The translations under genes and the position numbers were made by a program. DNA of 64,000 nucleotides. Origin: Ignavibacteriales bacterium (lineage in GTDB: Bacteria > Bacteroidota > Ignavibacteria > Ignavibacteriales > Melioribacteraceae). This document shows, one piece after another, positions 47,393-56,486 of the stretch; positions within the stretch are counted from its first letter, which is position 1; every line of letters begins with the position of its first letter. The notes below the pieces were generated by a model, which was given only the letters and a program-made list of their open reading frames with translations, had not been told where the DNA came from and did not search any database. The stretch covers positions 2,170,001-2,234,000 of the forward strand of contig JAPLFG010000003.1 of NCBI GenBank assembly GCA_026390795.1, given 5' to 3'.

Positions 47393-47467
47393 TCTTTTTC
47401 GCTTACCGATTAATTCTTGATTCGTACCGTTCACTTACCGATACACACCGTACGCTTGTTAGCTATT
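47393..47467 (+). repeat. Imperfect direct repeat, copy 2 (kinase 3' end plus downstream DNA)
   Basis: Aligns to 43580-43654 at about 80 percent identity without gaps. The translated end reads SFSLTD and stop, against SFSGTD and stop in the kinase. No kinase reading frame lies upstream, so it is a detached 3' end. Confidence 0.8.
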
Positions 47468-47540
47468 GTAACGGCTACATCAAGCATATAGATTCGTACA
47501 AAAATCTGGCAGAATAATATTGAATACTATAAAAAAGCTG

Positions 47541-47768
47541 ATGGGATTCTTTACAAAAAAGCATTCTAATTCCACGCCTCTTCTAATTATCAAAAAAGAT
47601 GCGGACAACGCAAACGTAAAAGAATATAAATCAATTGAAGAAGCCATAGCCGATCTGGAAATTGATCCGAATGTTCCACCCCACAAAATAGAAAAGTTAA
47701 GATTGTCTTTGAAGAATCTGAAGAACAGAACTTCAATTAAGATCAGGAATGGAGAGATTGTAAGATGA
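47541..47768 (+). CDS. Hypothetical small protein
   Basis: 75 residues if started at ATG 47541 (a TTG at 47520 would add seven). No signal peptide; helical and charged (EYKSIEEAIADLEIDPNVPP, IEKLRLSLKNLKNR). Not recognised. It begins 73 bp beyond the second kinase-end repeat, and its TGA lies 44 bp before the adhesin start. Confidence 0.45.
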   Translation: MGFFTKKHSNSTPLLIIKKDADNANVKEYKSIEEAIADLEIDPNVPPHKIEKLRLSLKNLKNRTSIKIRNGEIVR

Positions 47769-47812
47769 AAATTATTTCAACAATAAAAATTTATATATCA
47801 AACGAGGGTAAT

Positions 47813-50665
47813 ATGAAAAAACTATTTAAAGTGTTTGCATTTCTTTTCATACTGTTTTCTGCCGCAAACTTATTTGCACAAACAGCTTCCGTTACGTGGG
47901 CGCTAAATAATACAACACAATTAACTTCTGTAAATGTTGGCAATGTAACAGGGTCTGCGGAATCTGTAAGTGCCGGGTCCGGTCGATTTGGAATGAGTGT
48001 GTTCGATTACAGCAGCAATGGTCAAAGACTTTGGGAAGGGACTGCCGGTTGGATTTCCGGAACTGAAGAAGCTACGCGTTATACTCAGTTTGATGCTTTA
48101 CCTGTAAGCGGAAATAGTTTTACTGTTACAAACGTTTCGTTCCATTATGGTGCCGCCGGTATGGATAATAATATACAATCGAACACTTACTATTCAACGG
48201 ATGGCTGGGTAACCAGAACTCTGTTGAATCCTAATCCTTTAGCATATCCGGGTTCTGGCATGTCGCCATTTACACATAACGTAAGTGTAACTATAACAAG
48301 TGGTACAACATTTTCTGTACGAATATATCCTTACGCAATTGTGAACAGTTCACCTATGGGACCAACTTTTGCTGTTCATAGTAATGTTGTTATTAGCGGT
48401 ACAACTGACTCTAAGAAAAATTGCATCCTACAAGTAACAAATGTTGCCGGCAAATGGGGAAAGTCAGTTTTTTTGACGGCGAGACTGCAAGAGACCGGCC
48501 CAACCGGTAATACAAACTTGCCTGGCAGAAAGGTATCGATGGGAACAAGAGAGAGTGATACATGCGATTGCCCTCTAGGGGACATATTCAACAACACCGG
48601 CACAACCGATGCAAACGGAATTGTGAGTATTGCTTATACAATACCACAAGACTCAGCATCAAGTTCATTGAAAGCACTACAGGATTCAGTTGCACATTCG
48701 ATTAGAGCAGAGTTTGCCGGAGATGCAATTTATAATTCAATAATTGGCTTTGGTAAATTGACAGTTGTAAGACATGTTGCAAGTTTAACTGTATCACCAA
48801 CCACAACCGTTTATGGTCAGCCGGTAGTGTTCACAGCAACATTAATAGATAATGACAACAGTGGAAAAGGTGTTTCTAATCAAACACTAAAATTTTATAA
48901 AATCTCTCCAGGAACAAGAGAGGGAGATACAGCAAGAGTATATATCGGCTCGGGTACAACCAACGCAAACGGAGCTGCGAGCATTTCGTACACTTTACCA
49001 CAGGATTCAGTTATAAGTTCAATCTCAGTATCGTATGCTGGTGATGCAAATTACAGTCCAAAGAGCGGTACTGGAACATTAAAAAAAATGACTTCGATAC
49101 AAGTAACAAATGCAACGGGTAAGTGGGGAAAGTCAGTTTTGTTAACAGGCTCACTGCAAGTGCTAGGGACACCACAATCTTCATACTTACCAAATCAAGA
49201 ACTAAAGTTTTACCAGGATAGCGTATATATTGCTTCGGCCACAACCGATAAAAATGGAGTTGCGAGTTTAATGTATACCATACCGCAGGATTCAGTTAAT
49301 GGTTCGATCGCAGCGCCACAGGATTCAGTTACGCATTCAGTAACTGTTTCATTTGCCGGAGATGCAAATTATGGCATGCAAAGCGGTACTGGTAAATTGA
49401 TTGCGGTAAGGCATCTTACAAATATATCAGTAGCACCTTTGATCGCTGTTTTTGGACAACAGGTAGAGCTTGTGGCAACATTGACAGACAACGACAACAA
49501 TGGAAATAGTATTTCTAAACAAGTTCTAAAGTTTAACATAGTTGAAGGAATTGGCGATCAGGCTAAGGCAATATCGATCGGTTCAGCAACAACAAATACA
49601 AGCGGAGTTGCTTCAATAGCCTACACTGTACCACAAGATTCAATTTCACGTTCTATCTCAGTATCATTTGTAGGTGATGCAAATTTTAGCCAGCAGAGCG
49701 GCACGGGAAAATTGGGCTACGCAGTAAAAAGTTGTGTGGTACAAATAACAGATGCTGCGGGTAAATGGGGTAACTCAATTTTGTTAACAGCCAGACTACA
49801 AGAGATCGGCTTAGCCGGTAATACAAACTTACCAAATCAGGTACTTCGGTTTTACGTAAATAATAAGTATGTCAATTCAGGTATAACCAACTCAAACGGA
49901 GTTGCAAATTTAATGTATACTATACCGCAAGATTCCGTTTCCAGTTCGATTATCACACCGCAAGATTCAGTGATGAGAACAATTTCAGTTACTTTTGCTG
50001 GTGATGCAAATTACAACACGCAAAGTAGTTCGGGAAAATTGACTGTTGCAAAACATGTTACAAAAGTAATTGTACCAGAGACGATGGTTGTTTTTGGGCA
50101 GCCAGTGGTGTTCTCAGCAGCATTAACAGACAATGACAACGATGGAAAAGGTGTTCCAAACCAAGAACTAAAGTTTTATTACGTACCTCAAGATTCATTA
50201 AATCAAAAATATATTGGCTCTGGTGCAACCAACGCAAGCGGAGTTGCAAATTTAATGTACACTTTACCTCAGGATTCGGTTGCCTCAACACATACAATCC
50301 AAGCAGTGTATACAGGGAATTCAAATTACAGAGCGCAAAGCGGTTCAGGGAAATTGACTTATAAACTTACAGACGTTGCAAATAAACAAGTTGATATTCC
50401 AGAAAAGTACGATCTTACTCAAAACTATCCCAATCCGTTTAATCCAACTTCAACAATTCGGTACGATATACCTAAAACGGGTTTTGTTAATATTAGCGTG
50501 TATGACATTCTTGGGAGAGAGATTAAAGTATTAGTTAACGAAGTGAAAAATCCAGGTCATTTTGAAATAGTGTTCGACGCAAGAGAATTGGCAAGCGGAA
50601 TATATTTCTATACTATCAAAGCCGGTGATTTTGTGCAAAGCAAGAAAATGATTTTAATGAAATAG
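47813..50665 (+). CDS. Large secreted Ig-repeat protein with T9SS sorting domain
   Basis: About 950 residues. ATG 47813 is preferred over 47765, with GAGGG at 47804-47808 upstream and a signal peptide MKKLFKVFAFLFIL... to LFAQ. A unique N-terminal domain (about 20-200) is followed by three pairs of alternating Ig-like domains. Type A modules start about 200, 425 and 638 (QVTNVAGKWGKSVFLTARL); type B modules start about 321, 533 and 750 (YGQPVVFTATLIDNDNSGKG). Nearly every module ends in IPQDS and AGDANY motifs. The last 85 residues are a T9SS type A sorting domain (NYPNPFNPTSTIRYD ... GIYFYTIKAG). Likely a surface adhesin or carbohydrate-binding stalk. Confidence 0.85.
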   Translation: MKKLFKVFAFLFILFSAANLFAQTASVTWALNNTTQLTSVNVGNVTGSAESVSAGSGRFGMSVFDYSSNGQRLWEGTAGWISGTEEATRYTQFDALPVSGNSFTVTNVSFHYGAAGMDNNIQSNTYYSTDGWVTRTLLNPNPLAYPGSGMSPFTHNVSVTITSGTTFSVRIYPYAIVNSSPMGPTFAVHSNVVISGTTDSKKNCILQVTNVAGKWGKSVFLTARLQETGPTGNTNLPGRKVSMGTRESDTCDCPLGDIFNNTGTTDANGIVSIAYTIPQDSASSSLKALQDSVAHSIRAEFAGDAIYNSIIGFGKLTVVRHVASLTVSPTTTVYGQPVVFTATLIDNDNSGKGVSNQTLKFYKISPGTREGDTARVYIGSGTTNANGAASISYTLPQDSVISSISVSYAGDANYSPKSGTGTLKKMTSIQVTNATGKWGKSVLLTGSLQVLGTPQSSYLPNQELKFYQDSVYIASATTDKNGVASLMYTIPQDSVNGSIAAPQDSVTHSVTVSFAGDANYGMQSGTGKLIAVRHLTNISVAPLIAVFGQQVELVATLTDNDNNGNSISKQVLKFNIVEGIGDQAKAISIGSATTNTSGVASIAYTVPQDSISRSISVSFVGDANFSQQSGTGKLGYAVKSCVVQITDAAGKWGNSILLTARLQEIGLAGNTNLPNQVLRFYVNNKYVNSGITNSNGVANLMYTIPQDSVSSSIITPQDSVMRTISVTFAGDANYNTQSSSGKLTVAKHVTKVIVPETMVVFGQPVVFSAALTDNDNDGKGVPNQELKFYYVPQDSLNQKYIGSGATNASGVANLMYTLPQDSVASTHTIQAVYTGNSNYRAQSGSGKLTYKLTDVANKQVDIPEKYDLTQNYPNPFNPTSTIRYDIPKTGFVNISVYDILGREIKVLVNEVKNPGHFEIVFDARELASGIYFYTIKAGDFVQSKKMILMK

Positions 50666-50692
50666 AATTTAGAAAATATTATTAAATAGAAG

Positions 50693-50719
50693 CCGGAGTA
50701 AATCTCTCCGGTTTTTTTT
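50693..50719 (+). terminator. Intrinsic terminator between the Ig protein and the convergent symporter
   Basis: CCGGAG (50693-50698) pairs with CTCCGG (50706-50711) and is followed by eight T residues (50712-50719), 28 bases after the stop at 50665. The T-tract overlaps the stop codon of the minus-strand symporter. Confidence 0.88.
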
Positions 50720-52427
50720 AGATCTTCAAAGAAGAACTTGCGGAAGATTTTTTAAAAATTGGATTGATGAGATAAGCCAGAATTATAAGTATCATACAGC
50801 CGATTACATTATACCACAAGTACGGTATATCCGTAAAGAGATAGCATGCTATTATAATTAACTCGGCAATTAATGCAGAATAAAATGTGGCACTTCCGCC
50901 AATCTTTTTTAAATAAAACGCTATTAGAAATATTCCAAGAATCGTTCCGTAAAAGAGAGATCCTAAAATATTAACTGCTTCTATCAAAGATCCCAACCGA
51001 TTCGCAAAAAGTGCAAATGAAATTGCTACTAAGCCCCAGAAAACTGTCGCCAGTTTGGAAACAAAAAGATAATTTTTTTCAGTACCGTTTGGATGAATCA
51101 TTCTTTTATAAATATCAATAACAGTAGTTGACGCCAGGGCATTAAGTGCCGCCGAAGTAGAAGACATTGATGCTGAAAAAATTGCAGCAAGAATAAGTCC
51201 GATCAATCCTGCGGGTAGAACATTTATCACAAAACTTAGGAAGATGTAATTCGTATCGTTTGTGTCCATGGAGGGATCGGCTTTTTTGATCAGGTTGACC
51301 GCCTCCTTTCTTATAATTGATTCATTCTTATTCGATTCATTAATCTCCCGCACAGCACTTTCATATTTTCCTTTATCATTATTCTTATCCGCCAAAATCA
51401 TTTCTCTTAACTTGATCTGCTTTCTATCATGGATTTCCGAATATTGATTTTCAAGTTTTTGATATTCTTCGGCATAAATACTTTTCTTCACTTTTTCTTT
51501 TTCAACGGAATTAAAGAAAAGAGGGGGAGTTATAAACTGATAAAAAACAAAAACCATTGTTCCGAGAAAGAGAATAAAAAATTGCATCGGAATTTTAATC
51601 ACGCCATTCGCCAGCAATCCAAAGCGGCTGTCTGCTATTGATCTGCCAGCAAGATATCTTTGAACTTGAGATTGATCCGTTCCAAAATACGATAGTGCTA
51701 AAAATGTTCCACCGATCAAACCCGACCAAAAATTGTATCGGTCCTTCCAATCAAATTCGAAAGTAATCACATTAAGTTTGCCCATCTTACCGGCAATTTT
51801 AGTCGCATCTAAAAATGAAATGTCCTTTGGCAAAGCGTGGATTATCATAAAAAACGCAGAGAACATTCCAACCATAATGATTATCATTTGCATGAAGTGC
51901 GTTTTATTAACTGCATCGGTTCCGCCGGAAGCTGTGTAAAGAACTACCAACAGTCCAGTCACTATTACCGTAAGTTGGATATCCCAACCCAGAAGAATTG
52001 AAACTATAAGAGACGGTGCTAAAATTGTGAAGCCTGTTGCAAGCCCCCTCTGAATCAAAAACAAAATGCTGGCAAGCGTACGATTTTTTAAATCAAACCG
52101 GTCTTCTAAATATTCATAAGCAGTAAAGACATTTAGCCGGTGAAAGATCGGAACAGCGGTGATCGATAGGATTATCATAGCAATCGGCAAGCCGATGTAA
52201 AATTGAATAAACCTCATTCCATCAACGTAAGCTTGACCCGGTGTGGAGAGAAAAGTAATAGCGCTCGCTTGAGTTGCCATGATCGATAAAGTAACAACAT
52301 ACCACGGTGTGGATCTATTGGCTAAAAGAAAATCCCGAATATTTTTCTTGCCGCGGGTCTTCCATGTTCCGTAAATAACAACAAATGCGAGAAACCCTAT
52401 GAGCACAATCCAATCAAGTAAACTCAT
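50718..52427 (-). CDS. Sodium:solute symporter (SSS family)
   Basis: 569 residues with about 13 membrane helices. Family landmarks: DFLLANRSTPWYVVTLSIMATQASAITFL, TPGQAYVDG and GGTDAVNKTHFMQ. A hydrophilic, coiled-coil-like segment (about 315-385, rich in Lys/Glu) interrupts the helices. It follows a 48-aa membrane microprotein and a PIG-L gene on the same strand, suggesting uptake of a deacetylated amino-sugar product. Distinct from the symporter at 21 kb. Confidence 0.9.
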   Translation of the reverse strand: MSLLDWIVLIGFLAFVVIYGTWKTRGKKNIRDFLLANRSTPWYVVTLSIMATQASAITFLSTPGQAYVDGMRFIQFYIGLPIAMIILSITAVPIFHRLNVFTAYEYLEDRFDLKNRTLASILFLIQRGLATGFTILAPSLIVSILLGWDIQLTVIVTGLLVVLYTASGGTDAVNKTHFMQMIIIMVGMFSAFFMIIHALPKDISFLDATKIAGKMGKLNVITFEFDWKDRYNFWSGLIGGTFLALSYFGTDQSQVQRYLAGRSIADSRFGLLANGVIKIPMQFFILFLGTMVFVFYQFITPPLFFNSVEKEKVKKSIYAEEYQKLENQYSEIHDRKQIKLREMILADKNNDKGKYESAVREINESNKNESIIRKEAVNLIKKADPSMDTNDTNYIFLSFVINVLPAGLIGLILAAIFSASMSSTSAALNALASTTVIDIYKRMIHPNGTEKNYLFVSKLATVFWGLVAISFALFANRLGSLIEAVNILGSLFYGTILGIFLIAFYLKKIGGSATFYSALIAELIIIACYLFTDIPYLWYNVIGCMILIILAYLINPIFKKSSASSSLKI

Positions 52428-52462
52428 TTAATACCGGTGTCTACTCTGAGCAAATTTTTGAA

Positions 52463-52609
52463 TTAACCGAATATCTTTGTGAAAATGTAAAACAGTACAA
52501 TCATCACTATCATATTTATAAAAACGATAGCGTAAAGCTGATTCCAGTTAGATAAGATTGGGGGCTTTTCTTCCGCCGTTTTATCTTCTTTATTTTGATG
52601 AGTGTGCAT
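52463..52609 (-). CDS. 48-residue single-pass membrane microprotein
   Basis: A short frame of 49 codons (ATG at 52609, TAA at 52463-52465): about 25 hydrophilic residues (MHTHQNKEDKTAEEKPP, then ILSNWNQ) followed by one transmembrane helix (LYAIVFINMIVMIVLFYIF) and TKIFG. Its first 20 nt overlap the 3' end of the PIG-L gene in another frame, and AGGTAAG lies upstream, so it is likely translationally coupled. The symporter starts 35 bp after its stop. Probable small accessory subunit of the symporter. It is below common length cut-offs and easily missed. Confidence 0.72.
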   Translation of the reverse strand: MHTHQNKEDKTAEEKPPILSNWNQLYAIVFINMIVMIVLFYIFTKIFG

Positions 52610-55088
52610 CGTACTTACCTGCAGAAATCATATTAGCAAAAATTCTATATGCACCGGGAACTCCAGCCGGCAATTGACGAAACCATGCATATCCAGAAAA
52701 AATAAAAATTCCTTTTCCGTAACGGGCAAAAAGCATTCCGCCAGTTAAATCTTTTTCATTCGGATCGTGCCCTGATATTATTGTTTCATATTTGCTGTCC
52801 CACTGGTTAGCAAAATATAATCCTCTTTCCTGAATCCAGCCATCAAAATCATTCAGAGTAATTTTATTCGGAAAGTTCAAAAGCTGATGATTGGGATTCA
52901 CGAAAGTTACCGGTGATTCTTCAACAGTAATTCGATCATTAGAAAGTTTAAATGGATAAGGACCGATATTCTCCGTCTGCAATCCTGATGGTACATTGTA
53001 TTGTACAATTAATGTCCCGCCGTCCTGAACATATTTCATTAATCTCGGTTGATCATATTTCAGGCGTTCACGCGTATTGTATGCTCTTATACCGACTACA
53101 ATGGCATCGAAACGCAAAAGGTTATTCTGCTCAAGTAAATTATCACCAAGCAGGGTAACATCATAACCCATATTAGTAAGGCAATCGAAAACTTCGTCGC
53201 CCGAGCCCATTACGTAGCCTATCTTACTGTCGAATTTTTTTACGTCAAGCCGAACAAGTTTGATGTCATCATCGGGTAAATAGATTTGCCGCTTAATATG
53301 CGGGTGTGAAATTTCTACCAATGATTTGTTATATTTTTTCCCGTCTATAACTAATTCGATTTTAAGTTGAGCTTCATCGGAATTTGGCGGGGGAGTAATT
53401 TTAACCGTTACTGTTTGTTCATCATATTTATTATTAAATGAAAAAGGAATTGCCGAAGGTGTAACTTTCCAATTGGCGCTTGTTATAAAATGAATTTCTC
53501 CTCCGACTTTGAAAGTATTATTCTTCAATTTAATCTCTACTTCTTCCTCTTTTTCATCCGGAAAAATAAATACTTGATCTTTAGTATTAGCTGTTACGGG
53601 CGGACGAATTTCAAACGGGCGGTTAAGTTCACCTTCAACACGGTCATTCCATCTATAGAAAAGAGGAATTGTAAAATTTAAAATTGTTCCATCATAATTG
53701 AGATATATCTTAACCGGTATCGATGGAGGATTTTCCGCTAAGCCGATCATCTTCTGATCAGAGACGGAGAACAATCCTTTAGAAGGTTTATTTACCGACC
53801 AATATGGTTGAGAGATCGGATATGATTCCGGAATTTTTATTTTGCTTTCGATACTAAATGGTTGATTAATTTCCAACTTACCGTTCACAACAGAATTAGT
53901 GGGTATCGAAGGAAATTCAATTTTCTCAACTTTTAAATTATTTGATAATCGCGCAACAAGAGTAGTTTTAATATTTACTTCATCTCCCGGTGCGGCAGAA
54001 TAATCGGAAGCAACAGCCTCCATCCATAACCCCGCACATGGTTGGATGATCTTAAGAAGTTCTTCCTTTTTAACGTCAACCCAATAATTATTTTCAAACT
54101 TACTTAATTCTGTATAAAGATCGATCAACTTACCCAATGATTCTGAGGGTTCAGCCGGATTGAAAGATTTTATAATCGATTCTAATTTATGTTCAATAGT
54201 TGCACCATTTTTAATTCTATTCCAGGAAGTTATTATCCCATCAAAGAGATCTTTATTAAGATTTTCTCCATCGACAAATGTAAAATATTCTTTTCTCGAT
54301 CCTCGAAAAGCCGAAACTCCAAACCCTTGACTTTTGTGCATTGATCTGCTTTCTGCGGCAATTTCGGCATAAGATTTTCCAAGTAAGGGATTATATTCGC
54401 CGATATCTACATTCAACAAATTTTTTACTTCATCCTGAGTCGGTCTAAAATTATTCCAGAATATTCTTTTTGTCTGCCATGGCTGAACATATTTTAATTG
54501 TTCGGGAAATTTTTTAGGATCTGCCGCAGCAGTGAATGCTTCTTTAGCGAGTTGCGCAGAAGCAGTATGATGACCATGCCCTCCGTTTCCATCCGGTGGA
54601 AAACGTGTAATTATTATATCCGGTTTGAATTTTCTTATCACCCAGACAATATCTGAAAGAACATTTTCTTTGCCCCAGATTTCTAAAGATTCTTCCGGAG
54701 TTTTGGAATATCCGAAATCAATTGCACGTGTAAAAAATTGTTCACCCCCATCGATAACCCGGGCTTGCAATAATTCCTGCGTTCTAAGAATACCGATTTC
54801 ACTTCCTTTTTCGGAACCGATTAAATTTTGTCCGCCGTCACCGCGAGTGAGAGATAAATATGCGGTTCGATATTTTTTCCCTTTTGAGAGATATGCCATT
54901 AAACCGGTATTCTCATCATCTGGATGGGCTCCTATATACAATACACTGCCGAGAACGTTTAGTTTTTCAAGTGCAAGTTGAATTTCCGAACCATTCTTTA
55001 TTTTTTCCGGTTGTGCGTTTGATTTTAATGAAAAAGAGAGTGATGTAAGTAGTATGTAAAAGAAGATTTTCCTGAAGGATTTATCCAT
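52590..55088 (-). CDS. Secreted PIG-L family deacetylase with large C-terminal region
   Basis: 832 residues with a signal peptide (to NAQP). The N-terminal PIG-L/LmbE domain (about 50-250) has the zinc motif AHPDDEN, then LTRGDGGQ, ILRTQELLQA and GNGGHGHHTAS, supplying the His-Asp-Asp and second His ligands. The middle (about 330-600) is beta-rich, with NEW3-like segments (WKVTPSAIPFSF). The C-terminal 200 residues are glutamine-amidotransferase-like (YDVTLLGDNLLEQNNLLRFDAIVVGIRAYN, GGTLIVQYN). Likely removes N-acetyl groups from amino sugars at the cell envelope. Operon partner of the microprotein and symporter. Confidence 0.88.
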   Translation of the reverse strand: MDKSFRKIFFYILLTSLSFSLKSNAQPEKIKNGSEIQLALEKLNVLGSVLYIGAHPDDENTGLMAYLSKGKKYRTAYLSLTRGDGGQNLIGSEKGSEIGILRTQELLQARVIDGGEQFFTRAIDFGYSKTPEESLEIWGKENVLSDIVWVIRKFKPDIIITRFPPDGNGGHGHHTASAQLAKEAFTAAADPKKFPEQLKYVQPWQTKRIFWNNFRPTQDEVKNLLNVDIGEYNPLLGKSYAEIAAESRSMHKSQGFGVSAFRGSRKEYFTFVDGENLNKDLFDGIITSWNRIKNGATIEHKLESIIKSFNPAEPSESLGKLIDLYTELSKFENNYWVDVKKEELLKIIQPCAGLWMEAVASDYSAAPGDEVNIKTTLVARLSNNLKVEKIEFPSIPTNSVVNGKLEINQPFSIESKIKIPESYPISQPYWSVNKPSKGLFSVSDQKMIGLAENPPSIPVKIYLNYDGTILNFTIPLFYRWNDRVEGELNRPFEIRPPVTANTKDQVFIFPDEKEEEVEIKLKNNTFKVGGEIHFITSANWKVTPSAIPFSFNNKYDEQTVTVKITPPPNSDEAQLKIELVIDGKKYNKSLVEISHPHIKRQIYLPDDDIKLVRLDVKKFDSKIGYVMGSGDEVFDCLTNMGYDVTLLGDNLLEQNNLLRFDAIVVGIRAYNTRERLKYDQPRLMKYVQDGGTLIVQYNVPSGLQTENIGPYPFKLSNDRITVEESPVTFVNPNHQLLNFPNKITLNDFDGWIQERGLYFANQWDSKYETIISGHDPNEKDLTGGMLFARYGKGIFIFSGYAWFRQLPAGVPGAYRIFANMISAGKYDAHSSK

Positions 55089-55168
55089 AACAAGTTCATT
55101 TCTAATTAGGTTTTTGAATCTCTAACAAAAAAAATATTTTGTAATAATTTACAGTTTAACAAAAACTA

Positions 55169-55222
55169 TCAATCTGTTTGAGAAAGATGTCGTCATTTCA
55201 AACTACTACTCAAACAGATTGA
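55169..55222 (-). terminator. Long inverted repeat downstream of the DUF2911 gene
   Basis: Perfect 14-bp arms (TCAATCTGTTTGAG at 55169-55182 and its complement at 55209-55222) with a 26-nt loop, in the gap between the DUF2911 stop and the PIG-L start. Read on the minus strand it is followed by TAGTTTTTG, compatible with an intrinsic terminator. Confidence 0.55.
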
Positions 55223-55273
55223 CAGCGCAGGATTATACAATCGTTAGTAATGAAAGTTCTAAAATTTTGCTGC

Positions 55274-55852
55274 TCAATCCGCAACAGAAATTTTGAACGG
55301 TACTTTTAATTCAGCCCAATAAAGATAAGCTGTAGTTGATGTAGCCTCTAGATTATCAAACCCATATTCCAACCATTCCTGGAACGGAGCTTTTACCGAA
55401 TTAACTGTAACTCTAAGAGCATCATCTTTTTCGTCATATGTAAAACTACCCCAGTTCGAGTTGTTTTTGCTGAATATAACTGTCCATTCCTTTTCTCCGG
55501 GAATAAAATGAACACCGTATTTGCCGGCGGGTAATTTACTCCCTTCCACTAAAACATTTTTACTGAATTCGATTGTGGTATTTTCATTTGCGCCTCCGCG
55601 CCATGGATAGGGTTTCCCTTTTGAATAATTATCGCCGGGTGTCATTCCATATGGAACAAGTTTTCCCCAAATTTCTCTTCCTTTTACGCCGGGTCTGCTG
55701 TAATCAATTTTAATATCTGTATCAATTCCGATTCTCTGGGAGACTCCGGCTTTTAAACTTGCGCGGGGTTTATTATTCTGTTGTGCAAGAGTAAAAGATG
55801 AAATCAGTATCAGAAAAGATAATACTGCGGCTAGTGTAACTTTTATTTTCAT
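55274..55852 (-). CDS. Secreted DUF2911 protein
   Basis: 192 residues; signal peptide MKIKVTLAAVLSFLIL... to LAQQ. DUF2911 features: ASLKAGVSQRIG, IDYSRPGVKGREIWG, LVPYG, WRGGANENTTIEFS, GKYGVHFIPGE and EWTVIFSKN. The family is common and secreted in Bacteroidota; its function is unknown. A strong AGGAGG lies 5 nt before the ATG. Confidence 0.92.
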   Translation of the reverse strand: MKIKVTLAAVLSFLILISSFTLAQQNNKPRASLKAGVSQRIGIDTDIKIDYSRPGVKGREIWGKLVPYGMTPGDNYSKGKPYPWRGGANENTTIEFSKNVLVEGSKLPAGKYGVHFIPGEKEWTVIFSKNNSNWGSFTYDEKDDALRVTVNSVKAPFQEWLEYGFDNLEATSTTAYLYWAELKVPFKISVAD

Positions 55853-56202
55853 ACTGCCTCCTAAATTTATGTTGATGAATGAATATTTGATGACTGTAAT
55901 AGGAAACTTCTGCGCAGGAAGAGGAAATCAATCTTACAATTTTTGTAGATGATCTTTCCGAAGTCTTGATCAATATAAAAATTATTTATTAAACCTCCAA
56001 TGAAATGAGATGGCGATTTTAGTGCGAATATTTATGAACCGGCTTTTCAACCACACATTAGAAATACTTTCTGATATAAATATTCTCAAATCTTAGTTGA
56101 GTTCAGGTTTTCAAAGAGTAAGGACAAAAGACGAGTACTGTTCTAAACAATTATTTAAGTGTTAAATCAATACAGATAACCCGTTGTGTGAATTAGAATG
56201 TA

Positions 56203-56304
56203 AACCGTTAAAACGGTTCTAACATTGTGCTTTGTGTTTCTAACCCCGCGATTAATCGCGGGGTTAATAACTGAAACAAGGATTTTTTAACTGTTTCAAC
56301 AGTT
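56203..56304. repeat. Cluster of REP-like palindromes
   Basis: Three palindromes within about 100 bp. They are AACCGTT/AACGGTT (56203-56218, 2-nt loop), a perfect 26-bp palindrome (56241-56266, half-site TAACCCCGCGATT), and AACTGTT/AACAGTT (56289-56304, 2-nt loop). A related half, AATCGCGGTTTAA, occurs at 56384-56396. They share an AAC...GTT frame, like intergenic REP elements. They lie in the 634-bp gap between the divergent DUF2911 and TetR genes, which contains nothing else I can support. Confidence 0.7.
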
Positions 56305-56486
56305 TGTTAAACTATATCTTTTAATTCACGAGACACTTTACAGATAGTGAAACGAAATTACTAAAAACATATTTGGGTTATAAATCGCGGTTTAACTAAA
56401 AGTATTTGCTCTAAATTTTTCTTTGACTAAAGTAGAACTTATTATATGTTTCGACTGTTCAAGTAAAATAGTCGAGAGGATGAAAT

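Noticed and set aside
47368-47480. Integron attC-like site (AACAGGC ... GCTTGTTAG ends)
   Set aside because: The ends could pair, but the inner arms are asymmetric, the R' core does not fit GTTRRRY well, no integrase is visible, and the repeat is better explained as a kinase 3' end.
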